Source: Bacteroidales bacterium UBA5197 (GTDB lineage: Bacteria; Bacteroidota; Bacteroidia; Bacteroidales; Lentimicrobiaceae). From it: 64,000 bases of DNA. Positions 8,123 through 16,913 of the stretch are shown here, piece after piece. Location of the stretch: the NCBI GenBank assembly GCA_002412885.1, contig DHVX01000048.1, forward strand, positions 1 through 64,000, given 5' to 3'. How positions within the stretch are numbered: the first letter of the stretch is position 1; each line of letters starts with the position of its first letter. The position numbers and the translations under genes are program-made. The notes below the pieces were generated by a model. The model ran no database searches and was not told where the DNA came from. It saw nothing but the letters and a program-made list of their open reading frames with translations.

Positions 8123-9589
8123 TTAAATTGTGGTTTTTTGGCTGCCAGATTTTGATATAATCAACAAACCGAAAAATGTGATCAGTCCGTTAATGATAAG
8201 TAATTCAAAACCAATTTTATAGCCATCAAACCAAATGGCAGAATTCTGACTAAAAAAATAACATAGCACCGGTGAGAGGATTGCAACCAAAGGCACCCAC
8301 TTATCGCGTGTAATCCGTTTGGTAAATAGTCCAAAACTATATAGTCCGAGCAACGGACCATAAGTATATCCGGCAATGGTAAATAGTTTGTTAATGACCG
8401 ATTGATCATTAATTGCCCTGAAAAGCAAAATCAGCAGGAATAACAGAATTGCAATGCTGATATGCACTGTCTTTCGGGTTTTACTGCTCTGTTTTTCAGA
8501 AATAAGCTTGTTTCGTTCAATTCCCAGAATATCTATACAAAATGCAGTAGTTAATGCTGTTATAGATCCATCGGCGCTTGAATAAGCTGCTGCTACCAGT
8601 CCGATTAAGAATATGATTCCTGCAAAAGCACCATGATGCTGAAGTGCTATAACAGGGAATAAGTCGTCAGTACGTGCCGGAATTGCAATTCCTGTTTTTG
8701 CTGCATAAATGTAGAGCAAAGCGCCCATACTGAGAAACAGGAAGTTAACCGGAATCAGTGCCCAGCTCATCATGTAAATGTTTTTCTTCGCGTCCTTCAG
8801 ATTTCTGCAGGTAAGATTTTTCTGCATCATATCCTGATCAAGGCCAGTCATGACGATCGCTATAAATGTTCCGCTAAAAAACTGCTTAAGAAAGAAACGT
8901 TTGTCGTTAATATCCATAATAAACATATCAGAATAACGACTATCCTTGATTTCATGAAACATTGATCCCACTGTAAAATTCAGCTCACTGAAAATAATAT
9001 ATGCAGAGACCAAAACGGCCGCAATCATAAATGTTGTTTGTAGTGTATCTGTCCAGACAATGGTTCGAATACCGCCCCGGAATGTATAGATAAGAATCAG
9101 TCCGATAAACATAGCAACATTAACCACGAATGGGACTCCCCATTGGTCAAAAACGAAAATCTGAAGGACATTCACCACGAGAAAAACCCTGAAAGCCGAT
9201 CCGATACTGCGTGAGATCAGGAAAAATATTGATCCGGTTTTGTAGGTTACCCGTCCGAAGCGCTGGTCAAGATATGTATAAATGGAAGTAAGATTCCGGC
9301 CATAATAAACGGGCAGTAATACCCGGGCTATAAAAGCATAGCCCAGAAGATAACCCAGAACTAATACCATGTAAGAAAATCCTGAGGTTCCGACTTCACC
9401 AGGTATAGATATGAAAGTAACGCCTGACAGAGAGGCTCCGATCATTCCATAGGCAACCACATACCATGGTGAATTGCGGTTTCCTGTAAAATATGTCTTG
9501 TTTGTGGATTTGCGGCCGGTAATACCTGCGATGACAAAGAGTGTAAGAGAGTAAGCTATAAAAACCGATAGTATGGTTAGTGGATGCAC
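8123..9589 (-). CDS. Sodium:solute symporter (SSS family)
   Basis: The protein has 488 residues with about 13 hydrophobic segments and SSS-family features: FAGNRN-like FTGNRNSPW near residue 40, GASLSGVTFISIPG at the sodium-site helix 1 region, and YTYLDQRFG. The transported solute cannot be read from sequence; Bacteroidota SSS proteins carry sugars, sialic acid, amino acids or pantothenate. Translation begins at a GTG (minus strand 9589-9587) that shares its first G with the TAG stop of gmhB (TAGTG), which suggests translational coupling. Since it follows a heptose-activation cluster, a sugar is possible, but this is inference. Confidence 0.88.
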   Translation of the reverse strand: MHPLTILSVFIAYSLTLFVIAGITGRKSTNKTYFTGNRNSPWYVVAYGMIGASLSGVTFISIPGEVGTSGFSYMVLVLGYLLGYAFIARVLLPVYYGRNLTSIYTYLDQRFGRVTYKTGSIFFLISRSIGSAFRVFLVVNVLQIFVFDQWGVPFVVNVAMFIGLILIYTFRGGIRTIVWTDTLQTTFMIAAVLVSAYIIFSELNFTVGSMFHEIKDSRYSDMFIMDINDKRFFLKQFFSGTFIAIVMTGLDQDMMQKNLTCRNLKDAKKNIYMMSWALIPVNFLFLSMGALLYIYAAKTGIAIPARTDDLFPVIALQHHGAFAGIIFLIGLVAAAYSSADGSITALTTAFCIDILGIERNKLISEKQSSKTRKTVHISIAILLFLLILLFRAINDQSVINKLFTIAGYTYGPLLGLYSFGLFTKRITRDKWVPLVAILSPVLCYFFSQNSAIWFDGYKIGFELLIINGLITFFGLLIISKSGSQKTTI

Positions 9590-10140
9590 TAAGCGTTTGT
9601 TGGGTTTAGTACTGTTTGGCGTGCAAAGGTAAGTAAATCCGGAAAAACAAAATCGATTAAGTTTTCGTTAAGTTTGGCATTTATTGGATCACCAATAAAT
9701 ACAGTCTTCATTTTCAGTCGCTTACCAAACATCATATCGGTTAAAGAATCTCCAACCATGATTGATTTTTTGAATTTAATATCCTGAAAATCTTTTCTGG
9801 CCAACAATCCCATACCAACCGAGGGCTTCCGGGTAAAGTGGTTTGATGATTTCAAAAAAGGCGAATGGTAAACTTTATCGATACGACCTCCTGAGTTTTT
9901 GACTTCCTGTATCATATGATTGTGAACGGTTTCCAATTCAGATCCGGTCATTAAACCCTTACCTATCCCCTGCTGATTGGTAACAACCACAATAGTTCGG
10001 AACACAGCGGAAAAAATCTTAATTGCTTCCAGAGTACCATCCAGAAACTCAAATTCCTGAACAGAGCCCACATAAGCACCGGGCAATCTTTTATTGATTA
10101 CCCCGTCTCTGTCCAGAAACAAAGTCCATGATTTATCCAT
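9589..10140 (-). CDS. gmhB: D-glycero-D-manno-heptose bisphosphate phosphatase-like HAD protein
   Basis: This 183-residue HAD-IIIA phosphatase shows the nucleophile motif LFLDRDGVIN (first Asp near residue 9), VVTNQQGIGKG as motif II, and MVGDSLTDM as motif III/IV. GmhB removes the 7-phosphate of heptose 1,7-bisphosphate. Usual zinc-loop cysteines are not obvious; the region where they occur reads HSPFLKSSNHFTRKP, so zinc binding may be lost. The start at 10140 overlaps the upstream hddC stop by 8 nt (ATGGATAA), a tight coupling; longer starts run deep into hddC. It completes the heptose nucleotide pathway with hddA, gmhA and hddC. Confidence 0.88.
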   Translation of the reverse strand: MDKSWTLFLDRDGVINKRLPGAYVGSVQEFEFLDGTLEAIKIFSAVFRTIVVVTNQQGIGKGLMTGSELETVHNHMIQEVKNSGGRIDKVYHSPFLKSSNHFTRKPSVGMGLLARKDFQDIKFKKSIMVGDSLTDMMFGKRLKMKTVFIGDPINAKLNENLIDFVFPDLLTFARQTVLNPTNA

Positions 10141-10852
10141 TTTCAGATGTTCCAATTTCATTTTGAGCCCTTTGATAATCTTCGGGAATACCAATATCAA
10201 GAAAGTAATCATTAAACACCTGTCCATAAATGGCCGAAGCATTAATTTGTTGTTCAAGAAAATCCTTTTCAAACGAAAATTTATCAGGCAATGAGCAAGC
10301 CCTGAAATATCGGGATGAAATAAGATAAATGCCTCCATTTATAATTCCAGGATCTGCTTTTGCAGATTTTTCGCTGAAAGCAATTATTCGGTTATCCGAA
10401 TTGCAATTTACCTGGCCATATCGGGATGCATTATCAACCATCCGAAGTGCGATGGAAACATCCGCAAGCTTTTCAATATGTCGTTGAAAAAATAAATCGG
10501 GGTCAATCCGAAACATGGTATCGCCGTTTAAAACGAGTGCATGTGGAGTCTGAACCAATGAAAAAGCCTTTTTAATTGCTCCTCCTGTACCCAATTGTTC
10601 GGTTTCGTGAGAATATTGAATCTCAAGTTCCCGATAACTATTGCCGAAATAATCTCTTATTTGTTCTCCCAGATAGCCTGTAGAAATGATTACCCTTTTG
10701 AAACCCGCAGCTTTAATAAACTGCAATTGATAATCAAGAAATGGCTTACCATTAATGGGAGCCATTGATTTGGGAATATCTCTGACAGCATCGCGGAGAC
10801 GGGTGCCGAGTCCACCGGCAAGAATGATGGTGTCAGGCAGTTCCATGAACAT
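10133..10852 (-). CDS. hddC: D-glycero-alpha-D-manno-heptose 1-phosphate guanylyltransferase-like
   Basis: The 239-residue nucleotidyltransferase has the GGLGTRLRD nucleotide-binding motif near residue 13, PKSMAPINGKPF, and the NGDT metal site near residue 110. Context assigns the substrate: it lies between gmhA and gmhB and behind hddA, the order expected for the GDP-heptose route, so the product is probably GDP-D-glycero-alpha-D-manno-heptose. A different NDP-sugar is possible from sequence alone. It begins 2 nt after the gmhA stop. Confidence 0.82.
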   Translation of the reverse strand: MFMELPDTIILAGGLGTRLRDAVRDIPKSMAPINGKPFLDYQLQFIKAAGFKRVIISTGYLGEQIRDYFGNSYRELEIQYSHETEQLGTGGAIKKAFSLVQTPHALVLNGDTMFRIDPDLFFQRHIEKLADVSIALRMVDNASRYGQVNCNSDNRIIAFSEKSAKADPGIINGGIYLISSRYFRACSLPDKFSFEKDFLEQQINASAIYGQVFNDYFLDIGIPEDYQRAQNEIGTSENG

Positions 10853-10854
10853 AA

Positions 10855-11433
10855 CTATCGGGGAAAAATAGTTGCTTCAACCAATTCGCAAATGATGTGA
10901 CCAATAGTAATGTGCGATTCCTGTATCCGGGGAGTATCCATTGAAGGCACCCGGATCATCAAATCGCAAATACCGGCCATTGCGCCACCCGTTTCACCGG
11001 AGAGGCCAATGGTGATTAGTCCATTGGATTTGGCTGTTTCTATTGCTTTTATAATGTTGGGTGAGTTTCCTGATGTGGAAAGTGCCACAAGAATATCGCC
11101 TTTGTTTCCTTTAGCTTTGACCAATCTGGAATAAATCTCATCAAACGAATAATCGTTGCCAACTGCGGTGAGGTAACTGGTGTTCACGTGCAGGGCTTCA
11201 GCATCCAAAGGTGGACGGTCGTAATAGAAACGTCCTGAAAACTCAGCAGCCAAATGCTGTGCATCGGCAGCACTGCCTCCATTGCCACAAAACAAGACTT
11301 TATGTTGATTTTGAAAAGCTTCAACTAAGTGACTGGTTGCCTGTTGGATAACGCCAAGGAGTTGTTCATCTGCCATAACAGCAGCTTTAACTGCAATGGA
11401 ACTCCCGAGAATTTCTTTAATTCTGTTATTCAT
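10855..11433 (-). CDS. gmhA: Phosphoheptose isomerase (sedoheptulose 7-phosphate isomerase)
   Basis: This 192-residue SIS-domain protein has the family signatures FCGNGGSAADAQHLAAEFSGRF near residue 48-69 and ALSTSGNSPNI near residue 118. It converts sedoheptulose 7-phosphate to D-glycero-D-manno-heptose 7-phosphate. Length and motifs are normal. It is the second of four heptose genes, 62 bp downstream of hddA. Confidence 0.95.
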   Translation of the reverse strand: MNNRIKEILGSSIAVKAAVMADEQLLGVIQQATSHLVEAFQNQHKVLFCGNGGSAADAQHLAAEFSGRFYYDRPPLDAEALHVNTSYLTAVGNDYSFDEIYSRLVKAKGNKGDILVALSTSGNSPNIIKAIETAKSNGLITIGLSGETGGAMAGICDLMIRVPSMDTPRIQESHITIGHIICELVEATIFPR

Positions 11434-11495
11434 GATTCAGATTAAGTGCTGCAAAAGTAACCAAAAAGAAGCAATTATGGGTTACCATCGGAATG

Positions 11496-12518
11496 TTAAA
11501 GCGTCCAGGTAGTTAATCCTTTGTCGGTGAACTCATATCGCATTGCTTCACCACCAAACTTTCGCAAAGCCTGAATCACTCTGGATCTTGCATTTCCCGG
11601 ACAATAAAAGATCATAAATCCACCACCACCTGCGCCGGAGATTTTGCCCCCTGTAGCTCCATTGGCTTTGGCTGTATTGTAAATATCGTCAAGAAAGGGA
11701 TTGGTGATTTCATCCGCCATCTGTTTTTTAAATTCCCATCCAAAATCGAGGATTTCACCGATTTTATCGAGTTCACCTTTTAGCAGAACTTCCTTCATCA
11801 TAACGCTTTGCACTTTAAGTTTGTGCATTGCATCAATTGAACGCTCGTTTTTATTGAGAACGTTTCGTGTCTGGGCTTCTATTATGGTAGAAGATAAACG
11901 GCTGGTTTGGGTATAGAAAAGAACCAGATTATGAGAAAGTTCATTAAGATATGACTCTTTAATTCTGAGCGGATTAACAATTACTTTATCTTTTGACGAA
12001 AATTCCATAAAATTAACGCCTCCGAAAGTTGCTGCATACTGATCCTGTTTTCCTCCGGCCATAGCCAGATCATTTCTTTCAATTTCATAAGCCAACTTTG
12101 CCAGATCGTATTCGCCCAAAGGAAGGTTAAGCCATTCGGCAAAAGCGCCCAATATAGCCACAACAAGCGTAGATGAAGTTCCCAGTCCTGATCCCGGAGG
12201 CGCATCTACATAGGTAGTCAGCGTAAATGAAAGTGGTGTCTTTGCGTAATCTTTAACCACGCGGTTGTAAATTCCCTGATGAAGCTGTAAGCCACTATTG
12301 ACTGGAAGAACATCACAAGAATCAAAGATATACTCCTCACCTTTGTCGACCGACTGAAGTATAATTTTGCCATCATTTCCCGGAACTATTGTTGCATAAG
12401 CATAAAGGCTGATGGTAGCATTTAGAATTGCACCGCCAAAGAGGTCGGAGTAGGGAGTTACATCCGTCCCTCCTCCAGCTAAACCAAGTCTTAATGGGGC
12501 TTTACTTCGAATGATCAT
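11496..12518 (-). CDS. hddA: D-glycero-alpha-D-manno-heptose 7-phosphate kinase
   Basis: This 340-residue GHMP-family kinase starts with RSKAPLRLGLAGGGTD, the hallmark of HddA, and has the GHMP ATP loop PPGSGLGTSSTLV near residue 107 and the C-terminal GAGGGGFMIF motif. It phosphorylates heptose 7-phosphate at the alpha 1-position, committing the pathway to GDP-heptose rather than the ADP-heptose of lipopolysaccharide cores. It begins 11 bp downstream of a type IX cargo gene. Confidence 0.93.
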   Translation of the reverse strand: MIIRSKAPLRLGLAGGGTDVTPYSDLFGGAILNATISLYAYATIVPGNDGKIILQSVDKGEEYIFDSCDVLPVNSGLQLHQGIYNRVVKDYAKTPLSFTLTTYVDAPPGSGLGTSSTLVVAILGAFAEWLNLPLGEYDLAKLAYEIERNDLAMAGGKQDQYAATFGGVNFMEFSSKDKVIVNPLRIKESYLNELSHNLVLFYTQTSRLSSTIIEAQTRNVLNKNERSIDAMHKLKVQSVMMKEVLLKGELDKIGEILDFGWEFKKQMADEITNPFLDDIYNTAKANGATGGKISGAGGGGFMIFYCPGNARSRVIQALRKFGGEAMRYEFTDKGLTTWTL

Positions 12519-12529
12519 TATTTTGTCAA

Positions 12530-13876
12530 TTAATTCATCATTATTTTGTGAAGAATCACTCCATTCTGAGTAGTAATTCTAAGAAAATGAAGTCCGGGTG
12601 CAAATTGCTGCAAATTTACATGATATTTTGAATTTGATTCCAAATTGAAATTACTTTGAATCACAGAACCTTGTAAGTTTATTATTTCAATATTTGTAAT
12701 CGATTGATCAGAGACATCAACATAAAAATCACCTTTTGAAGGATTAGGGTATACACTCAAAACTGAGAGTGTAAATGGAAGATCAGATATTCCCAGTGTC
12801 TGACTTACAAAGATGGAATCACAATAAGTATTAGTGCCGCAAGTGTCAGTAATTGTCAAACAAACATCAAACAAACCAGCTTCTGGAAATACATAATCAG
12901 GATTTCTCATTGATGAAAAATATCCATTCCCAAAATCCCAGAAATAGATATCTCCTGAAGTAGTTGGTGAAAAAGAAAATCTATTGCTATCTATAGTATA
13001 GGTATAAACCGGCAGCTCTGCCCGACAAACAAAAACTGAATCACAAACAGAAATTGTACCACATGAATTTGTAACTGTAAGACAAACAAAAAATATTCCC
13101 TCTGAATTATATTCAAACTCAGGGTTTTGAAGATTTGAACTAAAGCCGTTTCCAAAGTCCCAGTGGAAATCAAATGAAGTTGCGTCATTATAACTAAAAT
13201 AGCAAGTAAGATCTTCAACCTGATAGGTAAAAAAGTTCTCAGGAAATGAACAAGTATCATACTCAATTACAAGAAAAGGTCTTACCCTTTCATCAGGATG
13301 GTCGCCAGATGCAAAAATCATACTACGGTATAAATCCTCGGTAATCAAGCTTAAACGAAAACCAAAGCTTGACTCAGGAAATAAATACATATCCATTACA
13401 AGTTGTGTAACATCAATTTCTTCATAATCCTGGTTATTTTCAATTGAAGATTCTATAAAAACCGAAGAAGATGAAGTAACTCCTGGCTGGTTAGACCAAT
13501 TCATATAATCCTCAGCCCAAGGCTGAATGACCCTTTCGATAATACATCCATTATCTCCGGCATGTCCTACATGAGTTGCAGAATAATTATAGAAAAAGTT
13601 CAGACTAGCTTTGAAATTTGAATAATGCTCTGGTAAAACAGGAAGTGGAAAATCAATAAAGCTTCTTCCAATGCCAAACTCAAATCCATAAGTCCATGCA
13701 GCTGCAATAAAACTTGGGGTTGAACCTTGCCCATAGTAATTATATGAGTTTACATAAGTATCTTTATTGTCAAATTGCCCTGGTTTAATTTGGATAATCA
13801 CCTGAGCTGAGAGCATGTTGCTTATGAAAAAAGCGAAAAATAAAGCTTGAATTTGAAGAAAATGAGATGTTTTCAT
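12530..13876 (-). CDS. Exported DNRLRE/PKD protein with type IX secretion sorting domain
   Basis: The protein has 448 residues. It has an N-terminal signal peptide ending near LSAQ; a DNRLRE-like beta-sandwich at about 30-205 (VNSYNYYG, FIDFPLP, WAEDYMNWSNQPG, DVTQLVMDM); two PKD repeats at about 220-290 and 295-365, each with FxWDFGNGxxSxxxNPxxxF and a paired-cysteine CxTxTxxCGT core; and a C-terminal sorting domain (VYPNPSKGDFYV ... HKIMMN). It is therefore probably secreted by the type IX system and anchored to the cell surface. It is 11 bp upstream of hddA, and is likely co-transcribed with the heptose genes. No catalytic domain is recognised. Confidence 0.88.
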   Translation of the reverse strand: MKTSHFLQIQALFFAFFISNMLSAQVIIQIKPGQFDNKDTYVNSYNYYGQGSTPSFIAAAWTYGFEFGIGRSFIDFPLPVLPEHYSNFKASLNFFYNYSATHVGHAGDNGCIIERVIQPWAEDYMNWSNQPGVTSSSSVFIESSIENNQDYEEIDVTQLVMDMYLFPESSFGFRLSLITEDLYRSMIFASGDHPDERVRPFLVIEYDTCSFPENFFTYQVEDLTCYFSYNDATSFDFHWDFGNGFSSNLQNPEFEYNSEGIFFVCLTVTNSCGTISVCDSVFVCRAELPVYTYTIDSNRFSFSPTTSGDIYFWDFGNGYFSSMRNPDYVFPEAGLFDVCLTITDTCGTNTYCDSIFVSQTLGISDLPFTLSVLSVYPNPSKGDFYVDVSDQSITNIEIINLQGSVIQSNFNLESNSKYHVNLQQFAPGLHFLRITTQNGVILHKIMMN

Positions 13877-13975
13877 TGTAGAATAATTTTAGATTTATAA
13901 TAAAAGAAATTTAAAAGTTTCAGAAGCCAAAATCAATTAATTATTCAACGATAATAAAAATTTCAGAAGTTTACT

Positions 13976-15127
13976 TCATTTCTGTACTATTTGGGATTGC
14001 AGATTCTCTATATTCTTTAGAAAATTGCTCCATGAGAAACGAAGCTTTTCAGATTCAATATTACGACAAAATTCAATAGAAAGATCATCATCGTAAAATT
14101 TAACAATTGCATCTGCAACTTCGGCTGGATCAGGATTTACAACAAGTCCTACTTTTCCATCAGGCACAAACTCTTCTAAGCCTCCAACATTAGTTATAAT
14201 CATTGGTTTATTAAAATGGTAAGCGATTTGGGTAACTCCACTCTGGGTAGCACTTTTATATGGCTGAACAACTACATCACAGACAGAAAAATATCTGTTA
14301 ACTTCGCCATCAGGAATAAAATCTGTTCTCATAATTACAAAATCCTGTAGATTATTATCAATAATAAAATTAGTATAATCTTTAGAATCGCAGTAAAACT
14401 CTCCAGCAACAATAAGTACAATTCCTCGGTTTTTTATCCGATCATCGGTCATTGCACTTAACAAAATGTCTAACCCTTTATAATCGCGGATAAAGCCAAA
14501 GAACAAAATATATTTCTTTTTGCTGTCTAATTGAAGAATTTCAATAGCTTCGTCTCTACTTAGAACGGCTCCAAAGTTATCATAAATCGGGTGAGGACTA
14601 AAAAGTCGTGGTTTTACTTTATCAAAAACGGATATTTGCTCAAGAACATTCCTGGACATTGTGATGAATCCATCAATGGATCTGGTAAAATACCGTATCA
14701 AAACATGATCAAAAGGGCGTTTCTCGTGTGGAATTATATTATCAATTATGGTTATTCTGGTTGTTTTGTTATTTAATCCTGCAATTCTCAAAATTGTTCC
14801 AAAACATGGTGACATGAATGGAATCCAGAATTTAATAATGATAAGATCGGGTTTTAGATTTTTTAACCGTAATCCTACTTTAATCCAATTAATTGGGTTA
14901 ATTGAATTTATTATGACTTCAATGTCAACATTTCCTTTGTACGCTTCTGTGTTAAGCTGTGTTTTGCCCGGAAATAAAAAAGCGGGATATTGAAGAGAAA
15001 AAGTGTAGATTGAGACGTCATAATTACTTGCTAAAAACTCTTCAGCCAATCTTTCATTAAAATTCGACAACCCCCCCCTCAACGGGTATGCCGATCCGAT
15101 TATAACAACCTTCTTTTTCGCTTCCAT
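13976..15127 (-). CDS. Glycosyltransferase family 4 (GT-B)
   Basis: The 383-residue protein has the GT-B layout of family GT4: an N-terminal glycine-rich acceptor loop (SAYPLRGGLSNFN), a middle linker, and a C-terminal nucleotide-sugar domain with ILFFGFIRDYKGLD near residue 215 and VVQPYKSATQSGVTQIAYHF near residue 315, where the E-x7-E motif usual in GT4 is not obvious. Donor and acceptor are unknown. It is 23 bp downstream of a GT2 gene and shares the operon direction with the heptose cluster, so transfer of heptose or mannose to a surface glycan is possible. Confidence 0.88.
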   Translation of the reverse strand: MEAKKKVVIIGSAYPLRGGLSNFNERLAEEFLASNYDVSIYTFSLQYPAFLFPGKTQLNTEAYKGNVDIEVIINSINPINWIKVGLRLKNLKPDLIIIKFWIPFMSPCFGTILRIAGLNNKTTRITIIDNIIPHEKRPFDHVLIRYFTRSIDGFITMSRNVLEQISVFDKVKPRLFSPHPIYDNFGAVLSRDEAIEILQLDSKKKYILFFGFIRDYKGLDILLSAMTDDRIKNRGIVLIVAGEFYCDSKDYTNFIIDNNLQDFVIMRTDFIPDGEVNRYFSVCDVVVQPYKSATQSGVTQIAYHFNKPMIITNVGGLEEFVPDGKVGLVVNPDPAEVADAIVKFYDDDLSIEFCRNIESEKLRFSWSNFLKNIENLQSQIVQK

Positions 15128-15150
15128 TGGAACAATTGTATTCTTTGCTA

Positions 15151-16086
15151 TTAAATTACTTCTTCTACCAGATAATGATTCCGGTCTGTGGAACTTCTGC
15201 TGATTAATTCTCCCAGAAAGCCTGCCAGAAACAATTGCGTTCCGAGCACCATGGCCAACAAACCAAAATAGAATAATGGCCTGTCTGTCATCCGGTATTC
15301 TGCCATAAATACTTTTGCATAAGCAAGATAACCGGCTATCACAAAACCAATAAAAAACAAAATACTTCCCAACGCTCCAAACAGATGCATGGGTTTGCGG
15401 CCGAAACGAGAGACAAACATGATGGAAATCAGATCGAGAAAACCATTTACAAATCGCTCCCAGCCAAATTTTGTAACACCATATTTTCGCTTCTGATGTA
15501 CAACTACCTTCTCCCCTATTTTCTTAAACCCGGCCCACTTGGCAATTACAGGAATATATCGGTGCATTTCACCATATACTTCAATGGCTTTAACCACTTC
15601 TTTACGGTATGCTTTAAGCCCGCAGTTCATGTCGTGAAGCTTAACTCCTGACATTGCCCTTGTGGCAGCATTGTAAAACTTTGACGGAATATTTTTGGTG
15701 AGCTTTGAATCGTAACGCTTTTTCTTCCATCCAGATACAAGATCATAACCTTCGTTTTTGATCATATTGTACAGTTCCGGAATTTCATCCGGACTATCCT
15801 GAAGGTCAGAATCCATCGTTATTACTACATCTCCTGTTGCCAGATCGAAGCCTTTGTTCAATGCTGCAGATTTTCCATAGTTCCTGCGAAACTTTATTCC
15901 ACGCACGCTGGAGTCGGCAGTTTTAAGATCAAGTATTATTTTCCATGAGTTATCGGAACTTCCGTCATCGACAAAAATAACCTCAAATGTGAAGTTGTGA
16001 TCAGTCATAACCCTTTTGATCCAATCAAAAAGTTCGGGCAACGACTCTTCTTCATTATAAACCGGTACAACAACCGAAATGTCCAT
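15151..16086 (-). CDS. Polyprenyl-phosphate glycosyltransferase, GT2 (DPM1/GtrB type)
   Basis: The 311-residue protein has an N-terminal GT2 domain (VVPVYNEEESLPEL, FVDDGSSDNSW, and the DSDLQD metal site near residue 93) and two C-terminal membrane helices near 230-300. This is the architecture of GtrB/ArnC-like enzymes that transfer a sugar from UDP or GDP to undecaprenyl phosphate. The sugar is not known. It lies between a DUF4199 membrane protein (18 bp upstream) and the GT4 gene. Confidence 0.93.
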   Translation of the reverse strand: MDISVVVPVYNEEESLPELFDWIKRVMTDHNFTFEVIFVDDGSSDNSWKIILDLKTADSSVRGIKFRRNYGKSAALNKGFDLATGDVVITMDSDLQDSPDEIPELYNMIKNEGYDLVSGWKKKRYDSKLTKNIPSKFYNAATRAMSGVKLHDMNCGLKAYRKEVVKAIEVYGEMHRYIPVIAKWAGFKKIGEKVVVHQKRKYGVTKFGWERFVNGFLDLISIMFVSRFGRKPMHLFGALGSILFFIGFVIAGYLAYAKVFMAEYRMTDRPLFYFGLLAMVLGTQLFLAGFLGELISRSSTDRNHYLVEEVI

Positions 16087-16103
16087 CAGAAACAGAAATT
16101 AGG

Positions 16104-16679
16104 TTAGGATTGAGGAAAAGCTCCATCGAAGCTATCGTCGTTCTTTTTAATAAAAATGGAAGCTAGCAGCGAAAAAACAGTACCCCATAAAGCCATTGAG
16201 AATAGACTTGATATTGCAATAAACACAGGAGTCATAAACATTTTAGTCATCGACATTGCCTGCTCAACCTGTTCATCAGTCAGGCCCTTTTCAAACATCT
16301 TTTCCTCGGCAATCTGCTTTATTTTGAGGAGTTCACCAGGATCAAAGAAATTAAAAAATAAATAGGAATAAATAGCCATTATAAGACCAACAACAGCGCT
16401 GATCAAAACTCCTGAGCCAAGACTTCTTCCATAAGAAAGGTATCCTCTGCTACATTTATCCCGATAAGCAAGGGTGCCAACAACTATACCTGCAAGCAGA
16501 ATGACCAGTGAAGCATACTGAATCCATCCGGTCATGGTAACATCCAGGACATAAAACAATAATGAAAGCAACACCATTGCAACTCCGGTTATGAGTCCGT
16601 ACTTCAGCGAATTATTCAATAAACTGCATTTAACTGCGGTTGAATCATTCAGGGTTCTTTCTTCATTCTGGGTTTCCAT
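16104..16679 (-). CDS. DUF4199 membrane protein
   Basis: The protein has 191 residues and four membrane segments (about 28-45, 55-72, 87-107 and 150-175), with the DUF4199 features SLKYGLITG and SYGRSLGSGVLIS. This family is common next to GT2 glycosyltransferases in Bacteroidota, and here the GT2 gene follows by 18 bp. The function is unknown; a partner role with the glycosyltransferase is inference from gene order. Probably the first gene of the minus-strand operon, with a -7 box at 16703. Confidence 0.85.
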   Translation of the reverse strand: METQNEERTLNDSTAVKCSLLNNSLKYGLITGVAMVLLSLLFYVLDVTMTGWIQYASLVILLAGIVVGTLAYRDKCSRGYLSYGRSLGSGVLISAVVGLIMAIYSYLFFNFFDPGELLKIKQIAEEKMFEKGLTDEQVEQAMSMTKMFMTPVFIAISSLFSMALWGTVFSLLASIFIKKNDDSFDGAFPQS

Positions 16680-16702
16680 ATCTGATATGAGTTTAATTTC
16701 TG

Positions 16703-16710
16703 CAAATGTA
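16703..16710 (-). promoter_or_regulatory. -7 box of the DUF4199-GT2-GT4 transcription unit
   Basis: The minus strand reads TACATTTG (TAnnTTTG), 23 nt upstream of the DUF4199 start. No -33 element lies at the usual spacing. The region is shared with the divergent SRP RNA promoter. Confidence 0.5.
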
Positions 16711-16748
16711 ATAAATCGGCGTCTGTATTAAAAACTTAATCAAAAATG

Positions 16749-16777
16749 TTGCAGAGCCTGATTTTTTTGTATTTTTG
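16749..16777 (+). promoter_or_regulatory. Promoter of the SRP RNA gene
   Basis: TTG at 16749-16751 and TATTTTTG at 16770-16777 are separated by 18 nt, matching the Bacteroidota TTG/TTTG-N19-TAnnTTTG promoter. The -7 box ends 4 nt before the predicted RNA 5' end, consistent with a direct start. Confidence 0.75.
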
Positions 16778-16781
16778 CAGC

Positions 16782-16878
16782 GGGTAAGTCTTATACGACC
16801 AGCTCCCATTGAACTCCCCCAGGTCAGGAATGAAGCAAGGGTAAATGGTCGATGCGGTGCGATATAAGTAGCTTACCC
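16782..16878 (+). ncRNA. ffs: Signal recognition particle RNA (4.5S-type)
   Basis: The 97-nt region begins GGGTAAG and ends CTTACCC, a perfect terminal stem. The apical domain contains CCAGGTCAGGAA and GAAGCAAGGGTAA, the conserved symmetric and asymmetric internal loop sequences bound by Ffh. It is the short bacterial form without an Alu domain. A T-rich tract follows at once and serves as terminator. It has its own promoter 4 nt upstream. Confidence 0.92.
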
Positions 16879-16913
16879 ATTTTTTATTCATTGTATGTTT
16901 AAAAATTAATGCC

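Noticed and set aside
10141..10338. Longer N-terminus for gmhB
   Set aside because: It runs 200 nt into the well-supported hddC gene in another frame; the HAD motif begins directly after the later ATG.
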